From the NCBI RefSeq assembly GCF_018324205.1, contig NZ_AP023356.1, positions 558,001 through 622,000 of the forward strand: DNA of 64,000 nucleotides, written 5' to 3'. The notes beneath the pieces are model-generated. The model searched no databases. It was not told the DNA's origin and saw nothing but the letters and a program-made list of their open reading frames with translations. The position numbers were made by a program, and so were the translations under genes. Source of the stretch: Actinoplanes ianthinogenes. Its GTDB lineage: Bacteria > Actinomycetota > Actinomycetes > Mycobacteriales > Micromonosporaceae. Positions 17,823 through 25,182 of this stretch are shown here, piece by piece (the stretch's first letter is position 1; each line of letters begins with the position of its first letter).

Positions 17823-18524
17823 ATGCTCGATCGGGTGCGGGCCGGTCTGCTTCTCACCGTCGCGGCGCTCGCCGGGTGCGGCACGGCGCCCCCGGCACCG
17901 CCCGCGCAGCCGACGGCCGGCGTGAGCGTCCCCTCGATGAGCGCGACGACCTCCGCCGCGGTCACCGCGCCCCGCCCGAGCCGGCAGGTCAGCGGAGGCT
18001 GGGAGATCACGGTCTACTACACCGCGGTGGAGCGGTTCCACAGCGGCGAGCCGACGCGGGTCACCGGCTGCCCGAAACTGGACTGCGCGCACGGCGACGA
18101 CGACCTGGGGACGTATCCGGCCGACTTCGTGCAGGCCGTGACGGACGAGGGCACCGGGCGCACGACCGCCGGGCAGTACCTGAACTGGTCCTACGACGTC
18201 GGGTTCTGGCTGGACTCGGCGCCGCGGGACACCGACGGGGACCGGCTCACCCCGTTCGTCTCGGCGGCCGCCGATCCGAGCGTGCTGCCGCACGGCACCC
18301 GGTTCCGGATCGCCGCCTGCGGGACCCAGGACGACGGCTCCGCCCCGCCGGCCACGATCTGCGCCACGCTGCGCGACGCGGCCTGGCTGATCACCGACGA
18401 GTTCACCCCGGGCCTGGGCGGCTCGCACCACATCGACGCCTACATCGGCCCGGAGACCGGACCCGGTTTCACCGACTCGCCCTGGTACCTGACGCTCACC
18501 GGCGCCGGGATCACCGTCGACTGA
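17823..18524 (+). CDS. Secreted lipoprotein with 3D-like double-psi beta-barrel domain
   Basis: A predicted 233-residue lipoprotein. The signal peptide RAGLLLTVAALAGC carries a lipobox (AALAGC). A Pro/Thr/Ser linker follows. The C-terminal 170 residues begin WEITVYYTAVE and include LPHGTRFRIAACGTQ, and ITDEFTPGLGGSHHIDAYIG, a pattern close to the 3D domain of cell-wall hydrolases where conserved Asp residues line the site (D in TDE and in HIDAY). Six or more Cys suggest disulfides. A role on the cell wall is inferred. It is followed 86 bp later by the DUF6345 gene in the same direction. Confidence 0.75.
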   Translation: MLDRVRAGLLLTVAALAGCGTAPPAPPAQPTAGVSVPSMSATTSAAVTAPRPSRQVSGGWEITVYYTAVERFHSGEPTRVTGCPKLDCAHGDDDLGTYPADFVQAVTDEGTGRTTAGQYLNWSYDVGFWLDSAPRDTDGDRLTPFVSAAADPSVLPHGTRFRIAACGTQDDGSAPPATICATLRDAAWLITDEFTPGLGGSHHIDAYIGPETGPGFTDSPWYLTLTGAGITVD

Positions 18525-18610
18525 AGGTGTCAATTCAAGGACCGCCCGGTATCTGCCGAGCCGGCCCGCGCTCCCTACCTGGTACCCGCAAGCAGCGCAG
18601 AGGAGCGACC

Positions 18611-20104
18611 ATGACCGAACTCGTTGACGCCCGACTGGTGTCCGGCGCGAACCCGAACGCCGGGAGCGACGACGCCGCCAAGGGCACCCAGCAAGACATC
18701 TACTTCTTCACGTCGATCGAGGACTTCCCGCCCGGGGTCGGCGACCTGAGCCTCACCCACGACGACGCGCAAGGCTTCTACGACTACGTCAAGCAGTTCA
18801 ACACACCCAACGGCTGGTACCGGGACGGCAACGTCGGGCAGTGGATCTACGAGGAGACGTACGACAACTGGCAGGACGACTACGGTTTCGACGCGGCCAA
18901 GGTGGTCTATCACTCCGGGCACGGCGGGATGGCCAGCAACGGCGTCTTCTCCATCCCGGTCGGCAACGACTGGGGCGGCGACCACTGGACCAGCTCCAAC
19001 GACATGCGGCTGGGCAACGAGTACGCCCGGTACGTCTTCTGGTCCACCTGCGAGTCGGTGCGGGTCAAGGGCGGGCACAGCCCGATCCGCACCTGGTCGA
19101 CCGCGAACCTCGGGCTGCGCATGATCCTCGGGTACGAGACGACCAGCGTGGACAACGGCAACTACGGCCGTTACTTCTTCGAGGAGTGGAACAAGGGCAA
19201 GTCGTTCAGCACCGCGTTCCTGGACGCCTCGTGGCGGATCAGCCACGGGCAGGAGCCGGCCGTGACGGCGTGCGGCGCGACCCAGGCCGAGGCCACCGAC
19301 CGGCTGTTCAACGAGCGGCTGTTCGACGCCGGCCGGGCGAACACCGCCTGGTGGTGGTGGCGCTGGTACGACCGGGCGACGCTGCGCGCCCGCACCCTCG
19401 CCGTGCCCCGCGGCACCCGGTCGGCGAAGTTCGGCCGGGCCGCGGCGCACGACCTTGCCGCCGCGTGGACCGACCGGTTCGGCGGCGCGGCCAAGGTGGT
19501 GCTCGGCACGAGCGGGTCCCGGGAGATCACCCTGGCCGCGCCGGCGCAGACCGACCAGCAGCTCACCGACGACGAGGCGGTCGCGGTGGCCCGCCGGGCG
19601 ATCGAGCGGTACCGGCTCTCCGAGCACGCCGAGCTGGCCGTCGATCACATCCGGTACGACCGGCACGCCGGCGCGTCCGCGGACGAGCGGGTGGAGCCGC
19701 GGATCCGGGAGCGGACGGTCGGGTTCGTCCAGCTGATCGACGGAACCCCGGTGGTCAGCCCGGACCGGGGCCGGTTGCAGGTGCGGGTCGACAACGACCG
19801 CAACGTGACCGGCATCCTCGACTCCACCCGGCCGGTCGCCGACCTGCGGGACGCCCCGGCGGCCCCGCCCGGCGGCGCCGACCGGGACGTCGAGGAGCTG
19901 TTCGGCGCAGCGTTGCAGCGCCGGCTGCGCCGGGCCGCGTCGAGCGGCCGGGTGCCCAGCGCGGTGCGCGAGGTGCCGGAGTCGTCCGAGGTCGGTTACG
20001 CGGTCCGCGGCGACAGCGCGGTGCTGGTGGCCCGGCGTGAGGTCGAGGTCGACTTCGGTGGCGGGCTGGCCAAGCGTTACGTCCTGGAGGAGCCGATCAC
20101 CTGA
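18611..20104 (+). CDS. DUF6345 family protein with caspase-like His-Cys pair
   Basis: A predicted 497-residue protein without an N-terminal signal. The N-terminal half resembles DUF6345, a caspase-like (clan CD) fold: AAKVVYHSGHGGMASNGVF places H104 in an SGHG motif, and YVFWSTCESV places C147 after the next hydrophobic strand. GYETTSVDNGNYGRYFFEEW and a Trp-rich stretch (AWWWWRWYD) follow. The C-terminal half is alpha/beta with repeated charged helices and VGFVQLIDGTPVV, like an inhibitory or PepSY-like module. AGGAG lies 5 bp before ATG 18611. Proteolysis is inferred, not shown. Closed by a perfect hairpin. Confidence 0.85.
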   Translation: MTELVDARLVSGANPNAGSDDAAKGTQQDIYFFTSIEDFPPGVGDLSLTHDDAQGFYDYVKQFNTPNGWYRDGNVGQWIYEETYDNWQDDYGFDAAKVVYHSGHGGMASNGVFSIPVGNDWGGDHWTSSNDMRLGNEYARYVFWSTCESVRVKGGHSPIRTWSTANLGLRMILGYETTSVDNGNYGRYFFEEWNKGKSFSTAFLDASWRISHGQEPAVTACGATQAEATDRLFNERLFDAGRANTAWWWWRWYDRATLRARTLAVPRGTRSAKFGRAAAHDLAAAWTDRFGGAAKVVLGTSGSREITLAAPAQTDQQLTDDEAVAVARRAIERYRLSEHAELAVDHIRYDRHAGASADERVEPRIRERTVGFVQLIDGTPVVSPDRGRLQVRVDNDRNVTGILDSTRPVADLRDAPAAPPGGADRDVEELFGAALQRRLRRAASSGRVPSAVREVPESSEVGYAVRGDSAVLVARREVEVDFGGGLAKRYVLEEPIT

Positions 20105-20113
20105 CTACGGATC

Positions 20114-20152
20114 CCGCAGGTGCCCGAGCCCGGCGGGCTCGGGCACCTGCGG
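20114..20152. terminator. Perfect 18-bp hairpin between convergent genes
   Basis: CCGCAGGTGCCCGAGCCC (20114-20131) and its exact complement (20135-20152) are separated by 3 nt. There is no U-tract, as is usual in actinomycete terminators. It sits 9 bp after the DUF6345 stop and 8 bp before the end of the convergent immunity-like gene, so it can serve both strands. Confidence 0.85.
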
Positions 20153-20160
20153 CCGGCCGG

Positions 20161-20628
20161 TCAGCCGTAATAGGTCACCAGGTCCTGTCCGGACTCCATG
20201 ACCCGCTCCAGGGCGTCGATGACGGTCCGCACGACGTCGCCCTCGTCGGTGTCCGGGTCCGGCAGGTCCGCGCGGGCCCGGCCGGTCAGTGCGGCGTGGA
20301 TCTCGGCGTTGCGCACCCAGCCGACGCTGGGGAACTCGTCCCAGGTCAGCCCGGCCAGCGGGCGCGAGAGCAGGTGCCCGGCCAGGTCGGCGCCGAGGTG
20401 TCCGGCGATCGGGCCACCGATCACGTCGTCCTCGAACCAGTCGCCCGCCGCCGAGCTGTGTTGCACGGAGTCGATCGGGCGACCGGCCACGGCCAGCCAC
20501 GACGCCACGATGTCGAGCTGGGCCGGCGTCGCCTGCTTGCCGGCCGGGTCGTCGTCAGCGCCTCCGGCGCCCAGCCGGGCCGCCAACTCGTCCACGGGCG
20601 CGGCCCATAGCTCCAGCGTGTAGCTCAC
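20161..20628 (-). CDS. Candidate immunity protein for the adjacent nuclease toxin
   Basis: A predicted 155-residue strongly acidic cytosolic protein (many Asp/Glu, no signal, no membrane segment) with no family I can name. It resembles small cognate immunity proteins in size, charge and position. Its GTG start has AAGGAGGA immediately upstream and lies 9 bp after the stop of the basic nuclease-like gene, so the two form one operon. Its acidic nature complements the highly basic partner. The immunity role is inferred from context only. Confidence 0.6.
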   Translation of the reverse strand: MSYTLELWAAPVDELAARLGAGGADDDPAGKQATPAQLDIVASWLAVAGRPIDSVQHSSAAGDWFEDDVIGGPIAGHLGADLAGHLLSRPLAGLTWDEFPSVGWVRNAEIHAALTGRARADLPDPDTDEGDVVRTVIDALERVMESGQDLVTYYG

Positions 20629-20637
20629 GGTTCCTCC

Positions 20638-21411
20638 TTATCGGTCGTCCATGACGGTGACGGTCGCGTGGGTGTCGTCCGGCTCGACCTTGGTCGAAAC
20701 CGCGAGGTATTCGATCTTCCCGCTCTCGATCGCGTTGAGGATGGCCTTGCCGACCAGCGCGCGCCGGTCCTGGCTCTTGGAGGCGCACATGGAGTAGGCG
20801 ATGTCGATCAGATACGCCAGAGTCCGCTGGCTCACCCTCGGCGGCGAGGCCGACTGCCGGAGCTTCTGCGGATTCATCTGCGCGGTGTCGGGATCGTACC
20901 GCTGGATCCGTGCGCGCATGCCGGTGCTCAGCGCCGAGCCGCCCCCTTTCGCCTCCACGATGTGCAGCAGCGCGCCGTCCCAGTAGGTCACGTCGGTGAC
21001 GTTGGACCCGTGGAACGCCACGGCGTCCGCCCACGGCACGCCAGGGCTGAAGCTCCAGGTGAACGGCCTGGAGACGGTCGGACGGGAGAGGTTGATCCGG
21101 CGCTTGGTGCGGGACCTGAGCCAGGTCACCGCACCGCTCTCGCCCATCGCCTCGCTCGCCTTGCGTTTGGATCGCTTGTCGCCGGCCGCCAGGTACTGCC
21201 TGACCGAGGGATCGGACAGGCTCCGGGTCACCGTGTGCCCGGCGTACTTTCGTTGCACGCCCAGGATCTTGGCCCGGGTGGCATCGCGCGTCGTCTTGCT
21301 GATCACCTTCTCCGTGGCGGTCGTGGTCGGGCGCTTCGTCAGACGCAGATCGGTCGCGATCGGCGTGGGCTTGCCACGCCTCGCCACCTTCTTCTGATGG
21401 GGATGGGACAT
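20638..21411 (-). CDS. Candidate PD-(D/E)xK-type nuclease toxin (polymorphic-toxin-like)
   Basis: A predicted 257-residue protein. The first 115 residues are very basic and Thr-rich (MSHPHQKKVARRGKPTP). The C-terminal part carries VTDVTYWDGALLHIVEAKGG, with the arrangement D…(E)AK typical of restriction-endonuclease-fold toxin domains (D140 or D145, E153, K155), then GSALSTGMRARIQR and a helical end. The motif 'EAKGG' with a following 'S-L-T/G' loop recurs in Tox-REase-type polymorphic toxins. No signal peptide, repeat or export domain is fused, so delivery is unclear. AAGGAGG lies upstream of ATG 21411. Function inferred. Confidence 0.65.
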   Translation of the reverse strand: MSHPHQKKVARRGKPTPIATDLRLTKRPTTTATEKVISKTTRDATRAKILGVQRKYAGHTVTRSLSDPSVRQYLAAGDKRSKRKASEAMGESGAVTWLRSRTKRRINLSRPTVSRPFTWSFSPGVPWADAVAFHGSNVTDVTYWDGALLHIVEAKGGGSALSTGMRARIQRYDPDTAQMNPQKLRQSASPPRVSQRTLAYLIDIAYSMCASKSQDRRALVGKAILNAIESGKIEYLAVSTKVEPDDTHATVTVMDDR

Positions 21412-21584
21412 TCAGATTCCTCCTTGCCGCACGCCGGCCCGGTCAGGTCGTGAGCAAGACGCGTCACCACCCGCGGCAGATACCGCCGGTCCGGAACTTC
21501 GCGGACGGGAATCCGACTGATGAGTTTTCCTGGGCGCACCCGTCACACCTGCGTCGGGACACGATGAGCCGGGAGGATGACGTG

Positions 21585-22559
21585 ATGGGTGCGGACACGA
21601 TGCTGGGCGAGGTCGACGAGCCGGCGTTCACCGGGGTGGCCGAGCGGCACCGGCGGGAGCTGCACGTGCACTGCTACCGGATGCTCGGGTCGTTCGAGGA
21701 TGCCGAGGACACCGTGCAGGAGACGTTCCTGCGGGCCTGGCGGCGGCGGGAGACGTTCGAGGGGCGGTCGACGTTCCGGGCCTGGCTGTACCGGATCGCC
21801 ACCAACGCCTGCCTGGACCTGCTCGCCAAGCGCCGCCCGGAGCCGGCGACCGGCGGCGAGGTGCGGTGGTTGCAGCCGTACCCGGACCGGCTGCTGGACG
21901 AGCTGCCCGCGGGTGACGCGGACGCTCCGGAGACGGCGGCCGTCGCGCGGGAGACGATCGAGCTGGCGTACCTGGTGGCGGTGCAGCATCTCGCGCCGCG
22001 TTCCCGGGCCGTGCTGATCCTGCGGGACGTGCTCGGCTGGCCGGCGAAGGACGTCGCGGAACTGCTCGGCGACTCGGTCAACTCGGTGAACAGCGCGCTG
22101 CAACGGGCCCGTGCCGGGATGCGCGAGCACCTGCCCGCCGAGCGGCAGGACTGGACCGGCGGCGAGGAGGACGCCGGGACGCGGGAGCTGGTGCGCCGGT
22201 TCACCGACGCCAGCGTGGCCACCGACATCCCGGCGCTCGCCGCGATGCTGCGCGACGACGTGCGGTTCTCGATGCCGCCGACGCCCGGCCTGCATCTCGG
22301 CCGCGACGCGGTGCTGAGCAACTGGGCCGAGGAGGGCTTCGAGGGCATGACCGGCCTGCGCGCCGTGCCCACCTCCGCGAACCGGCAGCCGGCCGTCGCC
22401 TTCTACCTCTGGAACGCCGGCGAGCAGGCGTACCTGCCGCTGACGCTCGACGTGCTGCGGGTCACCGGCGGGGCGATCGCCGAGATCACGACGTTCCACA
22501 GCGACCGGTTCGCGCGGTTCGGGCTCCCGGAGCGCCTGGTGGCGGGCGGCGCGGCATGA
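21585..22559 (+). CDS. ECF-type RNA polymerase sigma factor with SnoaL-like C-terminal domain
   Basis: A predicted 324-residue sigma factor. Region 2 is at about 10-85 (RELHVHCYRMLGSFEDAEDT then FLRAWRRRETFEG, FRAWLYRIATNACLDLL). Region 4 is at about 125-185 (LAPRSRAVLILRDVLGWPAK then VNSALQRARAGMREHLP). Residues 200-320 form a SnoaL/NTF2-like domain (RRFTDASVATDIPALAAMLR, DVRFSMPPTPGL), as in SigG/SigJ-like ECF groups that lack a separate anti-sigma factor. GGGAGG lies 8 bp before ATG 21585. The stop overlaps the start of the DUF6069 gene (ATGA). Confidence 0.92.
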   Translation: MGADTMLGEVDEPAFTGVAERHRRELHVHCYRMLGSFEDAEDTVQETFLRAWRRRETFEGRSTFRAWLYRIATNACLDLLAKRRPEPATGGEVRWLQPYPDRLLDELPAGDADAPETAAVARETIELAYLVAVQHLAPRSRAVLILRDVLGWPAKDVAELLGDSVNSVNSALQRARAGMREHLPAERQDWTGGEEDAGTRELVRRFTDASVATDIPALAAMLRDDVRFSMPPTPGLHLGRDAVLSNWAEEGFEGMTGLRAVPTSANRQPAVAFYLWNAGEQAYLPLTLDVLRVTGGAIAEITTFHSDRFARFGLPERLVAGGAA

Positions 22560-23017
22560 GGAACACGATCAGGAACGGACTGCTGGCCACCGTCGCGGCG
22601 ATGGTGGCCACCACGCTCGGCGCGGCGCTCGCCATGGCCGCCGGCGTCGACTTCGAGACACCGGACGGCGGCGAGGCGATCCCGTTGGCCGGGTTCGCCA
22701 CGATGACCGGCGTCTTCTCGCTGGTGGGGGTCGTCCTGGCGGTGACCCTGCGCCGGTACTTCCGGTGGACCGCGGTGGCGCTGACCGCGCTCTCGCTGGT
22801 GCCGCCCGTGCTCACCGGGGCGAACGCGGCCACCGTCGCCACCCTGTGCGGGCTGCACCTGATCGCCGCGGCGATCATGATCCCCACCCTGGTGCGGAGC
22901 CTCCGTCAGCCGGCCCGGACCAGCTCACGTGCGGGGGCGGTGGCGCGGAAGCTGACGACAGCCAGCAGCAATCCGGCGCCGGCCAGGGCCACGCCGAGCC
23001 AGGCCGAGGAGCGGTAG
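22556..23017 (+). CDS. DUF6069-like four-helix membrane protein
   Basis: A predicted small membrane protein with four hydrophobic helices (about 7-29, 45-64, 70-89, 95-112), matching the layout of DUF6069 proteins that often sit beside ECF sigma genes of the preceding type. Its ATG overlaps the sigma stop, so the two are translationally coupled. After about residue 118 (22906 onward) the frame runs antisense to the convergent MFS gene and encodes a Ser/Ala/Pro-rich tail that may be read-through. A role in modulating the sigma factor is plausible but unproven. Confidence 0.78.
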   Translation: MRNTIRNGLLATVAAMVATTLGAALAMAAGVDFETPDGGEAIPLAGFATMTGVFSLVGVVLAVTLRRYFRWTAVALTALSLVPPVLTGANAATVATLCGLHLIAAAIMIPTLVRSLRQPARTSSRAGAVARKLTTASSNPAPARATPSQAEER

Positions 23018-24111
23018 CCCCAGCCGGCGGCGATCGCGGCGCCGCCGACGGCCGCACCGAGGCTGTTGGCCAGGTTGATCGCGGACTGGTTGATGGCGGC
23101 GCCCATCAGCTGAGTGTCCGGGGCAGCGACCATCAGCTGGCCCTGCAGGGCCGGGACGATGAACAGGCTGGCCGCGCCGACCAGGAAGGCGCTGACGAAC
23201 AGGCCGGCCGGGTGGGCGGCGGTCAGGGCGAACAGGGCGACCGAGGCGACCAGCCCGGCCAGGCCCCAGACCACGGTGCGGCGCAGGTCGCGGTCGGCGG
23301 CGATGCCACCGGCCGCGATCCCGGCGGTCATGCCCGCACCCATCACGGCCAGCACCCACGGGACCAGGCCGGTGGCGAGGCCGGTGACGTGCGTGGTGAC
23401 CGGGGCGACGTAGCTGTTGACCGCGAAGAAGCCGGCCGGGCCGACGGCGACGACCGCGGCGGCGAGCCAGACCCGCGGCGAGCGGAAGGCGGCCAGCTCG
23501 GCGCGCGGGGAGCCGCCGGGCGCCGCGGGCGCCGCCGGGACGACCAGGGCGGCGGCGAGCAGGGTGAGGGCGAAGACGGCGGCGACCGCGAGATAGGCCG
23601 TCCGCCAGCCCTGGGCCTGCCCGAGACTCGTGATCAGCGGGACGCCGACGATGTTCGCCGCGGTCAGGCCACCGATCACCAGGGCGACGCCCTTGCCCTG
23701 GTTGCCCGGGCCGAGGATGGACGCGGCCAGGATGCCGGCCGCACCGAAGTAGGCGCCGTGGGCCAGGGCGGCGAGGAATCGGCCGGCCAGCACCAGCTCG
23801 AAGGTCGGGGCGAGCGCGGACAGCGCGGTGCCGCCGGCCATCAGAGCGAGCAGGCCCAGGACCAGGCGCCGGCGCGGGACCCGGGCGGTGAGCGCCGCGA
23901 TGGTGGGAGCACCGGCGACCACGCCCAGGGCATAGATGGTGATCATCCAGCCGGCCCTGGCGACCGTGTCCGGGGCCGCGTCGCCGTAGAGGTCGCGGGC
24001 GATCTCCGGGAGCAGGCCCATGGCGACGAACTCGGTGAGGCCGAGACCGAAGCCGCCCAGGGCGAGAGCGAGCAGGGCCGCCCAGCGGCGACCGGCGGTG
24101 AGCGTGTCCAC
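22906..24111 (-). CDS. MFS drug-type exporter (DHA1 family, 12 helices)
   Basis: A predicted 401-residue transporter of the AraJ/Cmx-like DHA1 group. Helix 1 carries ALALGGFGLGLTEFVAMGLL, the F-x-L-G-x-x-E-F motif; loop 2-3 (TARVPRRRLVLG) and helix 5 (VGVPLITSLGQAQGWR, motif C-like) follow. Twelve hydrophobic segments are evident. GTG 24111 is 8 bp after TAGAGT. A perfect palindrome (24123-24136) overlaps this -10, so the divergent LacI protein is the probable repressor. The exported compound is unknown; efflux of sugars or drugs is possible. Confidence 0.92.
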   Translation of the reverse strand: MDTLTAGRRWAALLALALGGFGLGLTEFVAMGLLPEIARDLYGDAAPDTVARAGWMITIYALGVVAGAPTIAALTARVPRRRLVLGLLALMAGGTALSALAPTFELVLAGRFLAALAHGAYFGAAGILAASILGPGNQGKGVALVIGGLTAANIVGVPLITSLGQAQGWRTAYLAVAAVFALTLLAAALVVPAAPAAPGGSPRAELAAFRSPRVWLAAAVVAVGPAGFFAVNSYVAPVTTHVTGLATGLVPWVLAVMGAGMTAGIAAGGIAADRDLRRTVVWGLAGLVASVALFALTAAHPAGLFVSAFLVGAASLFIVPALQGQLMVAAPDTQLMGAAINQSAINLANSLGAAVGGAAIAAGWGYRSSAWLGVALAGAGLLLAVVSFRATAPARELVRAG

Positions 24112-24122
24112 GGCTCGGCACT

Positions 24123-24136
24123 CTAGAACGTTCTAG
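24123..24136. promoter_or_regulatory. LacI-type operator 1 (over the MFS -10)
   Basis: CTAGAACGTTCTAG is a perfect 14-bp palindrome with the central CpG typical of LacI-family operators. It overlaps the TAGAGT -10 of the MFS gene, where binding would block initiation. Confidence 0.75.
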
Positions 24137-24148
24137 TAGCGATGAGCG

Positions 24149-24162
24149 ATAGAACGTTTCAG
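24149..24162. promoter_or_regulatory. LacI-type operator 2 (before lacI-type gene)
   Basis: ATAGAACGTTTCAG repeats 11 of 14 positions of operator 1, with centre-to-centre spacing of 26 bp. It occupies the -35 region of the LacI-type gene (its -10 is TAGGAT at 24175-24180), suggesting autoregulation. Confidence 0.65.
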
Positions 24163-24186
24163 GCATCACATCGCTAGGATCGGCGG

Positions 24187-25182
24187 ATGCGCAGGCCCAC
24201 CCTCGCCGACGTGGCAGCCGAGGCCGGTGTCTCGGTCGCCCTGGCGTCGATCGTGATGCGCGGCGCGCCCGGGGCCGGCGCGGCCACCCGCGAGCGGGTG
24301 CTCGACGTGGCCCGCCGGCTCGACTACCGGCCGGACACCCGGGCCCGGCTGCTGCGCAGCGGCCGCAGTCAGCTGCTCGGGGTGATGTTCGACGTCCGGC
24401 ACCCGTTCCACGTCGACGTGCTGACCGGGCTCTACGACGCGGCCGGACGGGCCGGATATCAGCTGACGCTGAGCGCGGTGACACCCCGCCGCGCGGAGCG
24501 GACCGCGATCGGCGAGCTGCTCCAGGACCGGTGCGAGGCGCTGGTGCTGTTCAGCCCGGAACTGCCGGCCGCCGAGCTGGCTGCGCTGGCGCGGAGCCGG
24601 CCGGTGGTGGCGATGATGCGGGCGGTCCGGCGGCGGGACGTGGACGTGGTGCGCACCGACGACGCGCTCGGCTCCGGGCAGGCCGTCGATCATCTGGTCG
24701 GGCTCGGGCACACCCGGATCGCCCATGTGGACGGCGGCACGCTGGCCGGTTCGGCCGAGCGACGGCGGGGGTATGAGGAGGCCATGGGGAGGCACGGGCT
24801 CATGGCGTACCGAAAAATCATCCCGGGCGGACCCGGTGAACAGGACGGCGCGCGCGCCGCGGCGGCCCTGCTCGACGATCTGCCGACGGCGGTCACCGTG
24901 TTCAACGACCTGAGCGCCACCGGGCTGCTCGACGTGGTGCGCGGACACGGCGTGCGGGTGCCGGAGGATCTGAGCGTGGTCGGTTACGACGACAGCAGCG
25001 TCAGCCGGCTCGGTCACATCGACCTGACCACCGTCGCGCAGGACATCGAGCGGATGACGACGGACGCGGTCACCCGTGCGGTGGACCGGATCGAGGACAG
25101 GACGGTCATCGGGCGGGATATCGTGGTGCCCCCACGATTGGTCGTCCGCGGCACCACGGGCAGGGGGAGACAACACAGGTGA
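24187..25182 (+). CDS. LacI-family transcriptional repressor
   Basis: A predicted 331-residue repressor. The N-terminal HTH is TLADVAAEAGVSVALASIVM (about 5-24) with hinge helix near RARLLRSGRS. The periplasmic-binding-protein-like effector domain follows (LLGVMFDVRHPFHVDVLTGL to DLSVVGYDDSSVSRL). ATG 24187 lies 6 bp after TAGGAT, so leaderless. Two operators stand in the 75-bp divergent region with the MFS gene. Its stop overlaps the GTG of the giant kinase/phosphatase gene by 4 bp, an unusual coupling of a repressor with a stress-signalling protein. It contains an antisense TTTCGGTACG word (24806-24815). Confidence 0.95.
   Translation: MRRPTLADVAAEAGVSVALASIVMRGAPGAGAATRERVLDVARRLDYRPDTRARLLRSGRSQLLGVMFDVRHPFHVDVLTGLYDAAGRAGYQLTLSAVTPRRAERTAIGELLQDRCEALVLFSPELPAAELAALARSRPVVAMMRAVRRRDVDVVRTDDALGSGQAVDHLVGLGHTRIAHVDGGTLAGSAERRRGYEEAMGRHGLMAYRKIIPGGPGEQDGARAAAALLDDLPTAVTVFNDLSATGLLDVVRGHGVRVPEDLSVVGYDDSSVSRLGHIDLTTVAQDIERMTTDAVTRAVDRIEDRTVIGRDIVVPPRLVVRGTTGRGRQHR

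Noticed and set aside
17823..18524. RlpA or MltA type cell-wall hydrolase
   Set aside because: Only 3D-like features are present and MltA or RlpA core motifs are missing; described as a 3D-like lipoprotein instead.
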